Assembly: GCA_037693485.1 (NCBI GenBank)
Contig: CM075347.1
Coordinates: 148,774,501-148,838,500, forward strand
Length of the DNA stretch: 64,000 nt
Source of the DNA: Kitagawia praeruptora
Taxonomy: Eukaryota; Streptophyta; Magnoliopsida; Apiales; Apiaceae
Reading direction: 5' to 3'
Position numbers and translations under genes: made by a program. Every line of letters starts with the position of its first letter. Positions within the stretch are counted from its first letter, which is position 1. Below are positions 22,100 through 32,509 of the stretch, piece by piece. The notes beneath the pieces were generated by a model, which saw only the letters and a program-made list of their open reading frames with translations, had not been told where the DNA came from and did no database searches.

Positions 22100-22500
22100 A
22101 AAATAGAGATGATCATTGACAAAATGAAATAACCAAGTTGGGGGTTTGATAGATTTTTCTTCAGAAGTGTAGGTTCTGAAAAAGTGTAAAAAAGTTTAAC
22201 AAAAGGGTTCGAACTCAAACGGGGTGTACAAACCACTATGCTCAGGACCAACTGCGCTGGAGTGCATTTATCTTAAGAGGCACATCTTAAAGCTTAATTA
22301 GATTTTCAAAGGATGATGTCAAATTTGAGGTTCGTGCAAAACAAAAAACAAAAAAAATCCTAAATTTTCATTTTTAATATGAAATAATTTTTATTTTCAG
22401 ATCATGCGTTGAATTTTGGTGCAAATTCTAGTTATATGAATTCGTTTTCAATTTACATGCTGTCAAAAGAAAAAGGAGCATGTTTGAGAGAAATAGTAGA
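22100..22500. repeat. Diverged relative of the ~980-bp unit
   Basis: Segments of the tandem unit recur here with many changes and in altered order. The GATGATCATTGACAAAATG...AACCAAGTTG block now precedes the tRNA-derived module (22,150-22,262), which is followed by CTTAATTAGATTTTCAAAGG and the GAATTCGTTTTCA...AAAGGAGCATGTTTGAGAG block. The family is therefore dispersed and not confined to the array. Confidence 0.7.
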
Positions 22501-23318
22501 CTGAATGTTTGAGAGAATTAGTAGACTGAATTAGTAGAGGGAGGGTAAAAATGAGAGCCAAATAAAAGGTAGAATTGAGAAACAAAGGATATTAGACAAA
22601 AACGACACCATGTTGTACCCTTCTGATTTCTAAATATGCGGGCTCATAGCAGTGGATTGATCACTGATCAGAAGAACTCGAATGGATTCCCTATTTTCAG
22701 TCCCTAAAATATATTAAATTAATGATTATCTAAAATATAGGAAATCTAAAAACTATTTCGCTCCAATGGTATATCCTATATTGCTTCCTTATATTTCAAA
22801 AGTAGTATTTAGTTAAAATTTTGAAATTTGAAATTCCAACAACCATATTATAAAGGTTATATTTTAACAACTATATTCCTACATGCTATTTAAAATATAA
22901 TTTGTGTCCAAAATTATTTTTATTAAATCAAGTTTAAAATTAACAAAGGGAACAAAAATGCTTCTTTCCCGAAAATATTTTTACTGATTTTATAAAATTG
23001 ACCAAAATTCTCATTTTTAATCACTTTTGAATTTATTCATTTCCGCACTTATTTATTCAAAAATTTGAAATGTAATTTTATAAAATACTAGAAATCACCA
23101 ACAATTTATGTGATTGTTTCTAACTATTTATATATCCTTTTTTATCAAACATTAAATTTTAAATCATTAACTAATTAAAACAAAAATAAATAAAGCACAT
23201 TCATCAATCCCCGTCCCCTCCACATCTAGATGCACCATATATGAAGAACAAAAACCGAAGAAAGAAAAGGAAAAGGCGGGAGAGATGTGCAGGTGATGAC
23301 ATGTCAAGTATAGGGGAG
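22501..23318. other. Gene-free DNA left of the Gypsy element
   Basis: AT-rich, with no gene on either strand. A CTCCAATGGTATATCCTATA string at about 22,762 faintly matches the inverse of sequence right of the Gypsy element (47,286-47,335), hinting at an older TIR element that the Gypsy element entered. Confidence 0.4.
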
Positions 23319-23814
23319 TGTTGTGGAATAAAAACTAGGTTATGATTATGACGGCTAGGGTTCGGGAGCTTCGTGCTCTTATGGCTGCTTCTGCGTTCGA
23401 GACTAAACGGTCCTCACAGAATGCCTACGTATCTCTGTATTAGAGAATCAAGCCAAGAAAACGTAGTTCTAGGATGAGGGGTCAGACCCTTTATATAGGC
23501 TGAGAAGCCCTAAAATCGCGGTAGGGTTTGGTGACTTGGTGGGCAAGTCACCGACTAGAAGAAGGTTCTAGTCTCCTTCCATGTATGAATCAGTTTCCAT
23601 GTTAGAATATGTATCTTGGAGGCTAAGTCAGGCAAGAATCATATTCTTGTTTGGCTCTTATTTGCTGAGCTGTTTATTACCCCTAATATTAATTACGAAA
23701 TTAATATTTTAATTAGGGATTGGGCCCATCTGGTGGGCCCCACGTTTGGACCATTCCGGGTCTAATTAATGCCATATTAAATGTGTCCTTTGGGCTTACT
23801 TTTAGCCCATATCA
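23319..23814 (-). repeat. Gypsy 3' LTR
   Basis: 496 bp with TG..CA ends. Minus-strand TATATAAA at 23,490-23,497. Differs from the other LTR near position 5 (G/A) and at GCTGAGCTG versus GCTGACCTG. Confidence 0.92.
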
Positions 23815-23829
23815 TTTGCCCCCCAACTT
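23815..23829 (-). promoter_or_regulatory. Gypsy polypurine tract
   Basis: The minus strand reads GAAGTTGGGGGGCAAA directly before the 3' LTR, the expected primer site for plus-strand DNA synthesis. Confidence 0.85.
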
Positions 23830-24374
23830 CTAGGAAAACTGATCAGGTTTTCCTGGAAGTTATAACGGCCTTATTCGAGACTCGGGTCAGGGTTTATTAC
23901 TCTTGAGCGAGCATTTTCAACAATATCATCTTGATGTAAAGCGTGGAGCGACCGGCGCATTTACGACGATGTTGAACGACACTAATCAGTGTTAAACGGC
24001 ACTACACAGCGCTGGTCGGCAGGGACCTGATCCTCCGGGACCTGGTCGGCTGAAATTCCTCTTCTAGGGCTAACTAGTCAGTAGTTGGCCTAAAAAAAAC
24101 TTGAACCTAGACTCCTTCTTGATTTTAAAAGAGAGTGTGGATCTAGGATCAGAAACCATCCATGGTCCTAAGGATCCAGAATCTTGATCTTGATTATGAA
24201 TCGTCAGTTTGGTCGTTTGAGACTTCATGGCTAACCTTGGCCTCTCTTTAACATTGATAATCATCCGAGATTCGCTAAAAAAGTCGAGAACCATGTCCGA
24301 AATCATTTGCTGAAAAAGTTGGGATCCAGGACCAAGAACTGAACCTGGACCGGCTGGATCCAGGTTCAGAAGTT

Positions 24375-24640
24375 GGTCGGCTGAACCCCTTTAAAATGAC
24401 TTGGTCGGCCGGGACCTGGTCTTCCGGGACCTGGTCGGCTGAGCCTCCTTAGAATGGGCTGGTCGGCCGGGACCTGGTCTTCCGGGACCTGGTCGGCTAA
24501 GCCTCCTTAAAATGGGCTGGTCGGCCGGGACCTGGTCTTCCGGGACCTGGTCGGCTGAGCCTCCTTAAAATGGGCTGGTCGGCCGGGACCTGGTCTTCCG
24601 GGACCTGGTCGGCTGAAACCCCTCTTCCGGGGCTGGTCAG
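24375..24640. repeat. 58-bp minisatellite in Gypsy 3' region
   Basis: GC-rich unit containing GGTCGGCCGGGACCTGG, starting at about 24,403, 24,461, 24,519 and 24,577 (exact spacing 58), with partial units on both sides. Sits in the untranslated region between integrase and the 3' LTR, where Tat elements are known to carry variable tandem repeats. Confidence 0.9.
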
Positions 24641-25079
24641 TCGGAAGCTGGCCTTAAAAACCTGAACCTAGACCCCTTCGTGATTTTAAAAGAGAGCATG
24701 GATCTAGGATCAAGAATCATCCGTGGTCCTAAGGATCTAGAACCTTGATCTTGATCTCAAATCACCATTTTGGTCATTCGTGACTTTGTTATCTTAAGGA
24801 TCAAGAAACTTGACCTTGATCTTAAACTTTTATCATGGATCTAGGATCTAAAACTGTCCGTGATCCTAAGGATCAAGAATCTTGATCTTGATCACGAGTC
24901 GTCAGTTTGGTCATTCGTGACTTCATGGCTAACCTTGGCCTCCCTTTAGCATTGGTAATAATCCAAGATTTGCTGAAAAAGTCGAGATTTAGGTTTGAAA
25001 ACTATTCAAAGTTCACTGAAAAAGTTGGGATCCAGGACCAAGTACTGAACCTAGACCGGTCGGATCCAGGTTCAAGAGC
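24641..25079. repeat. Repeated GATCTAGGATC/AAGGATC blocks
   Basis: Strings such as GGATCTAGGATC, CCTAAGGATC and CTTGATCTTGAT recur at about 24,130-24,200, 24,700-24,760, 24,780-24,830 and 24,835-24,900. They form an irregular higher-order repeat between the two minisatellites. Non-coding. Confidence 0.65.
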
Positions 25080-25640
25080 TGGTCGGCTGGACCTCCTTAA
25101 AAGGAGCTGGTCGGCCGGGACCTGGTCGGTCGGGGTCTCCAAGACTATAGAAAACTCAGAGATCTTCGCGTGGACAGTAAGATCGTCCAAATCTGATACC
25201 CGGAGCTCAAGATATGGCCCAAACAATGGTCAACAGTCCGTGTAGGAATGAAAATCAGTCTTGGTCGGCTGGACCCCCTTAAAAGGAGCTGGTCGGCCAA
25301 GACCTGGTCGGCCGGGGTCTCCAAGACTATAGAAAACTCAGAGATCTTCGCGTGGACAGTAAGATCGTCCAAATCCGATACCCGGAGCTAAAGATATGGC
25401 CCAAACAACGTCAACAGTCCGTGTAGGACTGAAAATCAGTCTTGGTCGGCTGGACCCCCTTAAAAGGAGCTGGTCGGCCAAGACCTGGTCGGCCGGGGTC
25501 TCCAAGACTATAGAAAACTCAGAGATCTTCACGTGGACAGTAAGATCGTCCAAATCTGATACCCGGAGCTAAAGATATGGCCCAAACAACGTCAACAGTC
25601 CGTGTAGGACTGAAAATCAGTCTTGGTCGGCTGACGCCCT
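25080..25640. repeat. 181-bp tandem repeat in Gypsy 3' region
   Basis: Three copies start at about 25,080, 25,262 and 25,443, with a fourth start at about 25,623. The unit begins GGTCGGCTGGACCCCCTTAA, includes a GGTCGGCC motif like that of the 58-bp array, then ~115 bp of unique sequence. Copies 2 and 3 are nearly identical, so expansion is recent. The ~70-codon ORFs here are repeat translations. Confidence 0.9.
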
Positions 25641-26000
25641 CCTCGGAGCTTGGTCTTGAACCTTGAGTTCATTCGTGGTTGTTGGTTATCATCAACCCTT
25701 GACTCTCATCCTTGTGATGAAGTTCTTTAGTTCTTACCTCATCTTTGTTTCTCATGGAGGAGGTCTTCCTTCTCGGTTGATCATTCAGGTAGTTCACTTG
25801 CTCCTTAGCACTTGACTTTAGGCCTGGTATGCCTTTGTTGGTTTTCAACCCTTTAGCTTGATTCTAGGTTTCCAACCTTATTTTCTTATGCTCATATAAC
25901 CTTTCTTAGGTCTCAACTTGATTGACAACTCTTGGTTCGAGTCCTTAAACTCAAACGACAAGCTCAATTGGAGGCAGACAGCCTTGTTGGCCATCGAGGC

Positions 26001-27117
26001 TTAATTAATGTTGTGTTGAGATTTGAAGTTCAAGGATTCAATCCTTAATCTTGGAATGTGTTCATCATCCCAGATTTCCAACCTGTAGAATCCTCGTCCT
26101 GGTGTCTTCCTGACTCGATACGACCCTTCCCAATTGGGGGATAGTCTTCCTTTCTGGCCAACTCTAGAGGCCTCTATCTTCCTCAGAGTCAAGTTGTCTT
26201 GTCGAAAGAACTTCTCCTTAACCCTTTGGTTGCAGTGAAAAGATGCTCTCTTCGGACGCTCTGCGTTTCTAGCATTCGCTTCATCCCTAACCTCGTTAAT
26301 CAGATCGGGGGCGAGCCTCACGCCTTTTTCATTGGTCTTGGGATCATATGCTTCCACTCTTGGCGATGCATGTGTAATCTCTAGGGGGCACAACTGCCTC
26401 GGCTCTATAAGCCAGCAAAAATGGGGTTGCTTCAGTTATCACTTTGTAGGTGGTGTGGTATACCCAAAGTATAGGCAGCAACTCATCCACCTAAGTGTTT
26501 CTTGAGCGTCCGACCCTCTTCTTCAGTCCATCAAGGATAATTCAATTTACTACTTCAGCTTGTCCATTAGCCTCAGGGTAAGCTACTGAAGAAAAGCGAA
26601 GTTCAATAACATTCTCCTTGCAGTACTTCTTAAACTCTTCGTTGTTGAATTTTGTCCCATTATCCGTCACAAGGATTCGGGGGATTCTCTATCTGCAGAT
26701 GATGCTCTCCCAAAAGAACTGGGAAATTTGTTTGGTGGTTATCTTGGCTAAGGGCTTAGCCTCAATCCACTTAGTGAAGTAGTCGATGGCCACTATCAGA
26801 AACTTCCTTTGTGCTGAAGCTACGGGAAAGGGACCAAGCATGTCCATTCCCCACATTGCAAATGGGATAGGAGAGTTAATCGATGTTAACATCTCAGGTG
26901 CCTGCCTCACAACCGGTGTGTGCTCTTGGCATCTACCGCATCTCTTGACATAGCTCTGTACATCAGCCAGCATCTCTGGCCAATAGAATCCCAAGCGGGT
27001 GATCTTGGGAGCGAGGGCTCTGCCCCCCAAGTGTTGCCCACAGATCCCTCCATGAATTTCCTCCAGTGCTTCCTTTGCCTCTTGGGGCCTTAGACATTTT
27101 AGGTACGGGATGACAAC
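26001..27117 (-). pseudogene. Gypsy integrase, broken
   Basis: Reading leftward from the SIRE insertion point: an HHCC zinc region (HGGICGQH...CGRCQEH, about 26,930-27,060), then the catalytic core with GMDMLGPF (first D, about 26,850), VTDNGTKF (second D, about 26,665) and NGQAEVVN (E, about 26,560). The C-terminal region at 26,001-26,393 ends in a WEGSYRVRK block. Integrase inserts the cDNA into chromosomes. In-frame stops occur near 26,687 and between about 26,570 and 26,480, so no complete protein can be made. The apparent start at 27,204 lies in the SIRE LTR. Confidence 0.85.
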
Positions 27118-28170
27118 TGTTAGGTCCAAATGTGTTGTAGAGGGGGGGGTGAATACAACTTTTCGATTATGAGTAGCAATAAATACGATGCAATAAATGA
27201 ACACACAGATTCAAGGAATATATTTCTTTTATATATAACTTGAAAAGGTTGCTACAACATTCATTACAAAGTATAACAGAAGTTGAGAGAGAAGTGAATG
27301 ATTCTAAGCTCTGTGAATACTCTCTCTCTTTTTCTTGTGTTTTTCTCAATATGCTCACTAACTAAAGCATTACACAAGTGCTTCTATTTATACTACATGT
27401 AATCTATGACCTGTAGTCTTCAAAGACTAAGATGTACGTGGCCCAATGATGTCCACATAAATCTTGTCTTATCTTGAAAGCTTGGAAATCTGCCAATCAG
27501 AAGATGCCATGTGTCATGTTGAAGCTGCACTCTAAGTAGAACTTCTACTTGAGAATTTCTACTTAGCCATCTCGAAATTCTAAGTAGAACTTCTACTTGA
27601 GAATTTCGACTTAGCCATCTAGAACATTTCTTACTTAGAAAATATTCTGGTCTTCAACTTGAAACTTCAATGCACATCTTGAGCTTGTCATATCTTCATA
27701 TCTTCTTTGTTCTTCTACAAGCTCTTGAACATGGATCTTTATTACTGACATAAACTTGCTATCAATGTCCTGACACTTGATGCACTGGTCTGGTTCATAA
27801 GTGACTAGTCTTGATAGTGTTTCTGCTTCTTGAATAAATTACCATATTCACTTAGTAACTTGGCTTTCCAATATTTGCTTTCCTTCTTGTTCACTTGAAA
27901 TCAATTGGTCTTGTTGATACTGATAGTTATGATCTTGATTCTCGAATTCTCAAATCACTGAGGCCTGAACAACTTTGACTTGAACTTCTCTCAATGATTT
28001 CTTCTTGGCTTGATCATAGTTAACATGTTCAATTGTATCAATTACCTTGTCTTCATTTAGTGTTGATTCCTTGTGACTTCTTGTTCTTGATTGTCTTCTG
28101 GTTAAGTATCTTTTCGTTTAATTGAGTTACATTAGTTATAGTGTTACAAGTTAATACACTCTGCCTTTCA
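27118..28170 (-). repeat. SIRE element 1, 3' LTR
   Basis: 1053 bp, plus-strand ends TGTTAGGTCC and GCCTTTCA. Minus-strand TATAAATA at 27,385-27,392. Contains a doubled ~56-bp block (about 27,530-27,640) rich in AAGTAGAACTTCTACTT palindromes. Confidence 0.95.
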
Positions 28171-28185
28171 ATCTCCCCCAATTTG
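28171..28185 (-). promoter_or_regulatory. SIRE element 1 polypurine tract
   Basis: Minus strand CAAATTGGGGGAGAT directly abuts the 3' LTR. Confidence 0.9.
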
Positions 28186-28513
28186 ATTGTCTAACAATGA
28201 CATTCAAATTAATGAAGGATAACTCAACTAAACAATGAGACGAGAAAAGATAATTAACATTACAGTCTTGAAAAATATACAATTACAAGTACATGAAAAC
28301 AATACAAAGAACTTAAACTAGAAACAGAATTCGAACCTCGAATTAAAGATCATTTGAATGATTCCTATCACCTGGATTATTTCATATCTTTTAGTCAAAC
28401 TTATATCACCTTATTGGATTCATTCTAAGATGAATTTTCCTCAAGTGAGTTAAAGCAACCGAAAGACATGAAGTTTTTCCAACTTCAAGTTCACACCACT
28501 CTGACCTTTAACC
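28186..28513 (-). other. SIRE element 1, 3' untranslated segment
   Basis: About 330 bp between the third ORF stop and the polypurine tract. No coding signal and no clear repeat. Confidence 0.6.
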
Positions 28514-31500
28514 CTAATTCCGTTTCCTTTTCCTAGCTTCAGCAGCTTGATCTTTTTCTTCTTTCTGCCTTCTGCGCTTCTCCTCCTGCTGCTTTTGTTT
28601 CTTATATACTGGATCACGAAGTTGCGTCCACCTAGTATTCAACAAACTTACTGCTTCCATCTCTAGAGGGTTCCTGGGTTCTGGGTAAGGATGTTTGAAA
28701 AGCCTTCTGAGTTTGTCCACCTCCTGAGTAGTTCTGATCTCTGGAATTTCCTCAAATTTCTTCATGATAAGCCGAGGTTTCCTATGAGTTTTATCAGATT
28801 TAAACTGACAGTAGATCATTTTGGGATAGCCTATGACACGGTTAGTATTGTGGACACTAGCCGCATCTCGCTCCAATCGCTTCATTTCCACTACTACATC
28901 AGATAGGTAACTCACGAGTCTCTGCTTTTCCGTCACATACTTAACTTCCACATCTTCCCATTTGAACACATATAACACTTTCTCTAGAAATGCAGCATCT
29001 TGAGTCTGCTTCAGCCAGTCTCTACTCATATGCAAGAGTGTTTGCTTCTGGTCTGCATCTATGAATACTAAGGCATCAGCTGCATTATCAGCAAAAGAAT
29101 GTATCCAGTATACGCTGTCTCTTCCTGGAACACCAACTGCCTCCCTTATCTCTCCTTGTTCCAGTTCTCCAGTAGGAAGATTCAGAGCTTCATCAACATT
29201 CTTCATTGCTTGAAGAATATTCCAATTCCTCTCTATCAGCTCTGGTTCAATCTTCACATTATCAAGAGGGTTCGGAGCAATGACATCACACTTCCACACC
29301 TCATTGCTCTTCTTTAGTATGACACTTTCAATGGTCTTCACTGAATTATCTTTAAGCACAGAAGCGAATCCCTTACCCATCATTTGCCTACAGACGGCCT
29401 TAAGAGATTCCACTGAAAGTTCCATTAATTCCTTTTCCTCCAGGCTCACCCTCTTCAATTTACTGTCAACCACCATCCGGACAACATTTGGATATGCTGA
29501 GAATTCTGGACCCTTGTCCTCTGCTAGCCGCATTAACTGATCCCTATACAGAATGCTTAGATTCTCAGAATGAGAGTATTGAATTTTTGTTGCTAGCAAG
29601 AACAACTCTGATGCAGATCTTCTCGTCATGAATTGATCATCCACATACATGAAAGACATTGGGACTCCTTCTGTGAAAGACAAAATAACCTGCCACTCCT
29701 TTTGCGTTGAATTGTATCCAACCCTGACTTTAGAAATTAATCTCTTTAAAGCATTTATGTAGTCAGCCGCCATTGGATTCTGCAAATTTAGTTGGTAGAA
29801 CAGATCATCTGCTTCCTTGTTATGCTCTCCTTTTGTACATGGTCCCATCAAAATCTTTCTTGCGTCATCCCACTTCTTCCCTATCCTTCTATTGTCCAGA
29901 TCGATTTGAGGATCAGCTAGCCTTGCAAGCTCATAATCGTACTGCTTTCCTTGTAGCTCCGCTTTCTTTTCCTGAAACGCAGCACGACCTTGCATTTGCT
30001 TCATTTTAAAGAACTCAGCTTGATCCAAGGCTAACTGTTGAGCTTCAAGGGTTTCCTCATCGACAGTAATTTCTTCAGGCAATCCGAAAGACATTCCAGC
30101 ACCTCCACCTTGATCCTTCAATGATCTCTTTATAGCATGTTTCAACGGTGCGTCTTCCATATCGGAATCTGAGTCAAGTACCTCCTGTACTTTTTCTTGA
30201 TGACTCAGATCAACGAATGGCTCATCTGGCTCAATCGCTATTGCCTTACCCTTTTTCCTTCTTAGAGCCTCTTCATCAATGGACGGCTCAACTTCCATTT
30301 CTTTTACAAGATCAGCATGTTCTTGAATTTCTTCGATTTGAACTCCCTGCTGTCTCGTCTTCTTTATACTCTCCCCCTTAGGTGAGTTATCCTGAACTCC
30401 ACCCTGGTCTCCAGATCCACCAGCTGTATCAAAATCTTCAAACCCGGAACCATAGGCTCCTGCTCCACTAGCACCACCTGTACCAGCATCGGGGGGAGGT
30501 TGTTGCGGCGCGAAACATTCCGGGGGCACAAAACTTCTGATTGCGTACATAACTCTGCTTATTTCCACAGCCAGATTATCCATTGTAAGCTCCATTGCTC
30601 CCATCCTGTCATTCAGGGTGTTTCCCAAGACACCAGCAGCATGGCCCATGTCATTTACCTGATTTTTCAAATCAGTAAAAGCTGAAGCTTGAAGTGCCAT
30701 TCGTGCTGCGTAGTCGTCAAGTGCCCTTTGATTATTTCCAACATTCATCCCTAACTGCCCCATTGACTGCCCAAACTCCTTCATTTGATTTTCCATAAAA
30801 GACAAACGAGATTCAAGATTTTCAGAATTAAGGGACGGTGTTTGGTTTAGGTGACCTCGCTCTAATTCTCGTTCTGTTGGTATTTGGCGCTCGGTTTCGG
30901 GCCTTAAAAATGAAGGTCCCTCTCTCCCTAACCTCTCACACACACTCCCTGTCTCACGCTCGTGTATGTCTTCAATAATTGATCCAAAATATGAAGAAGT
31001 ACCTGCAGAAACTTGATAAGAAATATAATTTGCAGTTATGGGATCAAATACTGTTTGTTCCTGAGTTGGAATCTCAGGCTGAGAGGCTACAAAGTGTTCT
31101 TGTACAACATCAGAACCGATCCTCTTTGTAGCATCAGTACGTACCGGTGAAGGTACGGCTGAAGTTTTTAAAGCTTCATGTCCTCTTGAAGCAACAGTAT
31201 CTTTAAGAGGTACAAAATCATCATCAAAATCAAAATCCCTATGTGCAGATTGTTCAAGGGGTGAACCACTCTCGTGAGGTGGAGTGGTTGCGTGTGACAC
31301 TCTAGGGTTTGACTGAGATTTAGAAGTAGCAGCATGGGAAATTTTGGCTTTCTTGCGAATAAGTTGCTGCTCTTCGGGTTCACTCTCATCATCATTTCCT
31401 ACATCTATATGTGCTGGCTGTTTGGATTCCGGTGACTGGGATGATATAGAATTAGAAATATAGCTCTCACCCTGGGATAGATCCTGCGGGCTAGCAGTCT

Positions 31501-32509
31501 CTTGGGTCTGGGAATCAGAAACATAGGAAGAGGAATGAGTAGAGTGTCGAGAGAGATTACCTGATTCATTACCTTGTTCGTCTCCGCTTTGTTCATCAGG
31601 AATCGCTTCAAATGCCTCAGCATGAGCAGACCGATTCTGAGCATGTGATGAAGCTTGCGAGAATTCCATCAAAGTGGTAACCCCCTCATCATATGTAAGC
31701 CACTTTTGTAAGGTATCAGGAATAGACATCGGTTTTCCATGATGTTTATCCTGATTTTCAACTGTTGAAAGTGACTTAGTGCCCATCCCTAGCGGTGCAG
31801 ATGATGGACCACTGGCAAAACTCCGTCTAACAGCAAGAGCATTCTTCGGTACTAAATGATTAATCAGCATCTGTAAGAACCGAGGAAACCAGCAGACAAC
31901 ATCTGTGGTGTTGAGGTCTCTGCTTGCAGGAGATCCCATCACAGCCACTATCTCAGAGAGAACTATTCGTCCATAATTGATATCCAGCTCTCTTGCCAGG
32001 GCAATTCCGAGGTTTTGCATGGGAATGGAAATTTGATGGTAATCGCTTTCTCGTGCCCGAAAACATCTTGTGATGGCCTCGAAAAAGTAATTCCATTCCA
32101 CATGAAGAAATTGTTTTTGGATGTTTCCAGTGATCCGGCCAGTCGGAGGATAACACCCTATTTCTTCAAAGAATTTGAGGCGATCTGCAGCTGTAGGTTC
32201 TGGATCATAAGCATCTTTAACAGGGAATCCAAGAACCTTGTTGACAATTTGTTCAGTCACCACATATTCCTGACCCGCTAAGGTAAACCTGAAACCAAAG
32301 GGGGTTGATTTGCTCCCAAAAGAAACCGCACTAGTCCATAATTGCTGTAAAGCATCATGTACTAGTGTAGGTTTAGCAGAAAAAGCATCGCTAGCTTTGG
32401 AATACAAATTGAGAAATCGTATCCAAGACTTAAAGCGCGGGAGTTGATCACCAATTTCCGTAGAAATATTATAAAAATTGTTTTTGGCAAGTGAAAATTG
32501 GTGAGCCAT
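28514..32509 (-). CDS. Sirevirus post-pol third ORF (envelope-position protein)
   Basis: 1331 codons, uninterrupted. Residues ~1-230 form a compact domain with the order DALQQLWTSA, VVTEQIVNKVLGF, HVEWNYFFEAITRCF and FPRFLQMLINHL. Residues ~270-520 are low complexity (S, Q, E, D). Residues ~560-660 look coiled-coil (MENQMKEFGQSMGQL). A charged C-terminal half ends in a lysine/arginine tail (AEARKRKRN) that could be a nuclear signal. In this group the slot is often labelled envelope-like, but I see no signal peptide, transmembrane segment or cysteine-rich ectodomain. Element 2 carries a recognisable homologue. The start is the first ATG. Function unknown; being open in a recent copy suggests selection. 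Confidence 0.85.
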   Translation of the reverse strand: MAHQFSLAKNNFYNISTEIGDQLPRFKSWIRFLNLYSKASDAFSAKPTLVHDALQQLWTSAVSFGSKSTPFGFRFTLAGQEYVVTEQIVNKVLGFPVKDAYDPEPTAADRLKFFEEIGCYPPTGRITGNIQKQFLHVEWNYFFEAITRCFRARESDYHQISIPMQNLGIALARELDINYGRIVLSEIVAVMGSPASRDLNTTDVVCWFPRFLQMLINHLVPKNALAVRRSFASGPSSAPLGMGTKSLSTVENQDKHHGKPMSIPDTLQKWLTYDEGVTTLMEFSQASSHAQNRSAHAEAFEAIPDEQSGDEQGNESGNLSRHSTHSSSYVSDSQTQETASPQDLSQGESYISNSISSQSPESKQPAHIDVGNDDESEPEEQQLIRKKAKISHAATSKSQSNPRVSHATTPPHESGSPLEQSAHRDFDFDDDFVPLKDTVASRGHEALKTSAVPSPVRTDATKRIGSDVVQEHFVASQPEIPTQEQTVFDPITANYISYQVSAGTSSYFGSIIEDIHERETGSVCERLGREGPSFLRPETERQIPTERELERGHLNQTPSLNSENLESRLSFMENQMKEFGQSMGQLGMNVGNNQRALDDYAARMALQASAFTDLKNQVNDMGHAAGVLGNTLNDRMGAMELTMDNLAVEISRVMYAIRSFVPPECFAPQQPPPDAGTGGASGAGAYGSGFEDFDTAGGSGDQGGVQDNSPKGESIKKTRQQGVQIEEIQEHADLVKEMEVEPSIDEEALRRKKGKAIAIEPDEPFVDLSHQEKVQEVLDSDSDMEDAPLKHAIKRSLKDQGGGAGMSFGLPEEITVDEETLEAQQLALDQAEFFKMKQMQGRAAFQEKKAELQGKQYDYELARLADPQIDLDNRRIGKKWDDARKILMGPCTKGEHNKEADDLFYQLNLQNPMAADYINALKRLISKVRVGYNSTQKEWQVILSFTEGVPMSFMYVDDQFMTRRSASELFLLATKIQYSHSENLSILYRDQLMRLAEDKGPEFSAYPNVVRMVVDSKLKRVSLEEKELMELSVESLKAVCRQMMGKGFASVLKDNSVKTIESVILKKSNEVWKCDVIAPNPLDNVKIEPELIERNWNILQAMKNVDEALNLPTGELEQGEIREAVGVPGRDSVYWIHSFADNAADALVFIDADQKQTLLHMSRDWLKQTQDAAFLEKVLYVFKWEDVEVKYVTEKQRLVSYLSDVVVEMKRLERDAASVHNTNRVIGYPKMIYCQFKSDKTHRKPRLIMKKFEEIPEIRTTQEVDKLRRLFKHPYPEPRNPLEMEAVSLLNTRWTQLRDPVYKKQKQQEEKRRRQKEEKDQAAEARKRKRN

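Noticed and set aside
24907..25553. Overlapping ORFs of 71-112 codons with similar sequences on both strands
   Set aside because: They are translations of the 181-bp minisatellite, open on both strands because the unit length and composition allow it.
26689..27204. 171-codon ORF starting at 27,204, seeming to give integrase an own start
   Set aside because: The first ~29 codons lie in the SIRE LTR. The true integrase sequence begins only at 27,117, so this is an accidental fusion made by the insertion.
27540..27640. Regularly spaced palindromes suggesting a CRISPR-like array
   Set aside because: Short AAGTAGAACTTCTACTT repeats in a retrotransposon LTR, with no unique spacers, in a plant genome.
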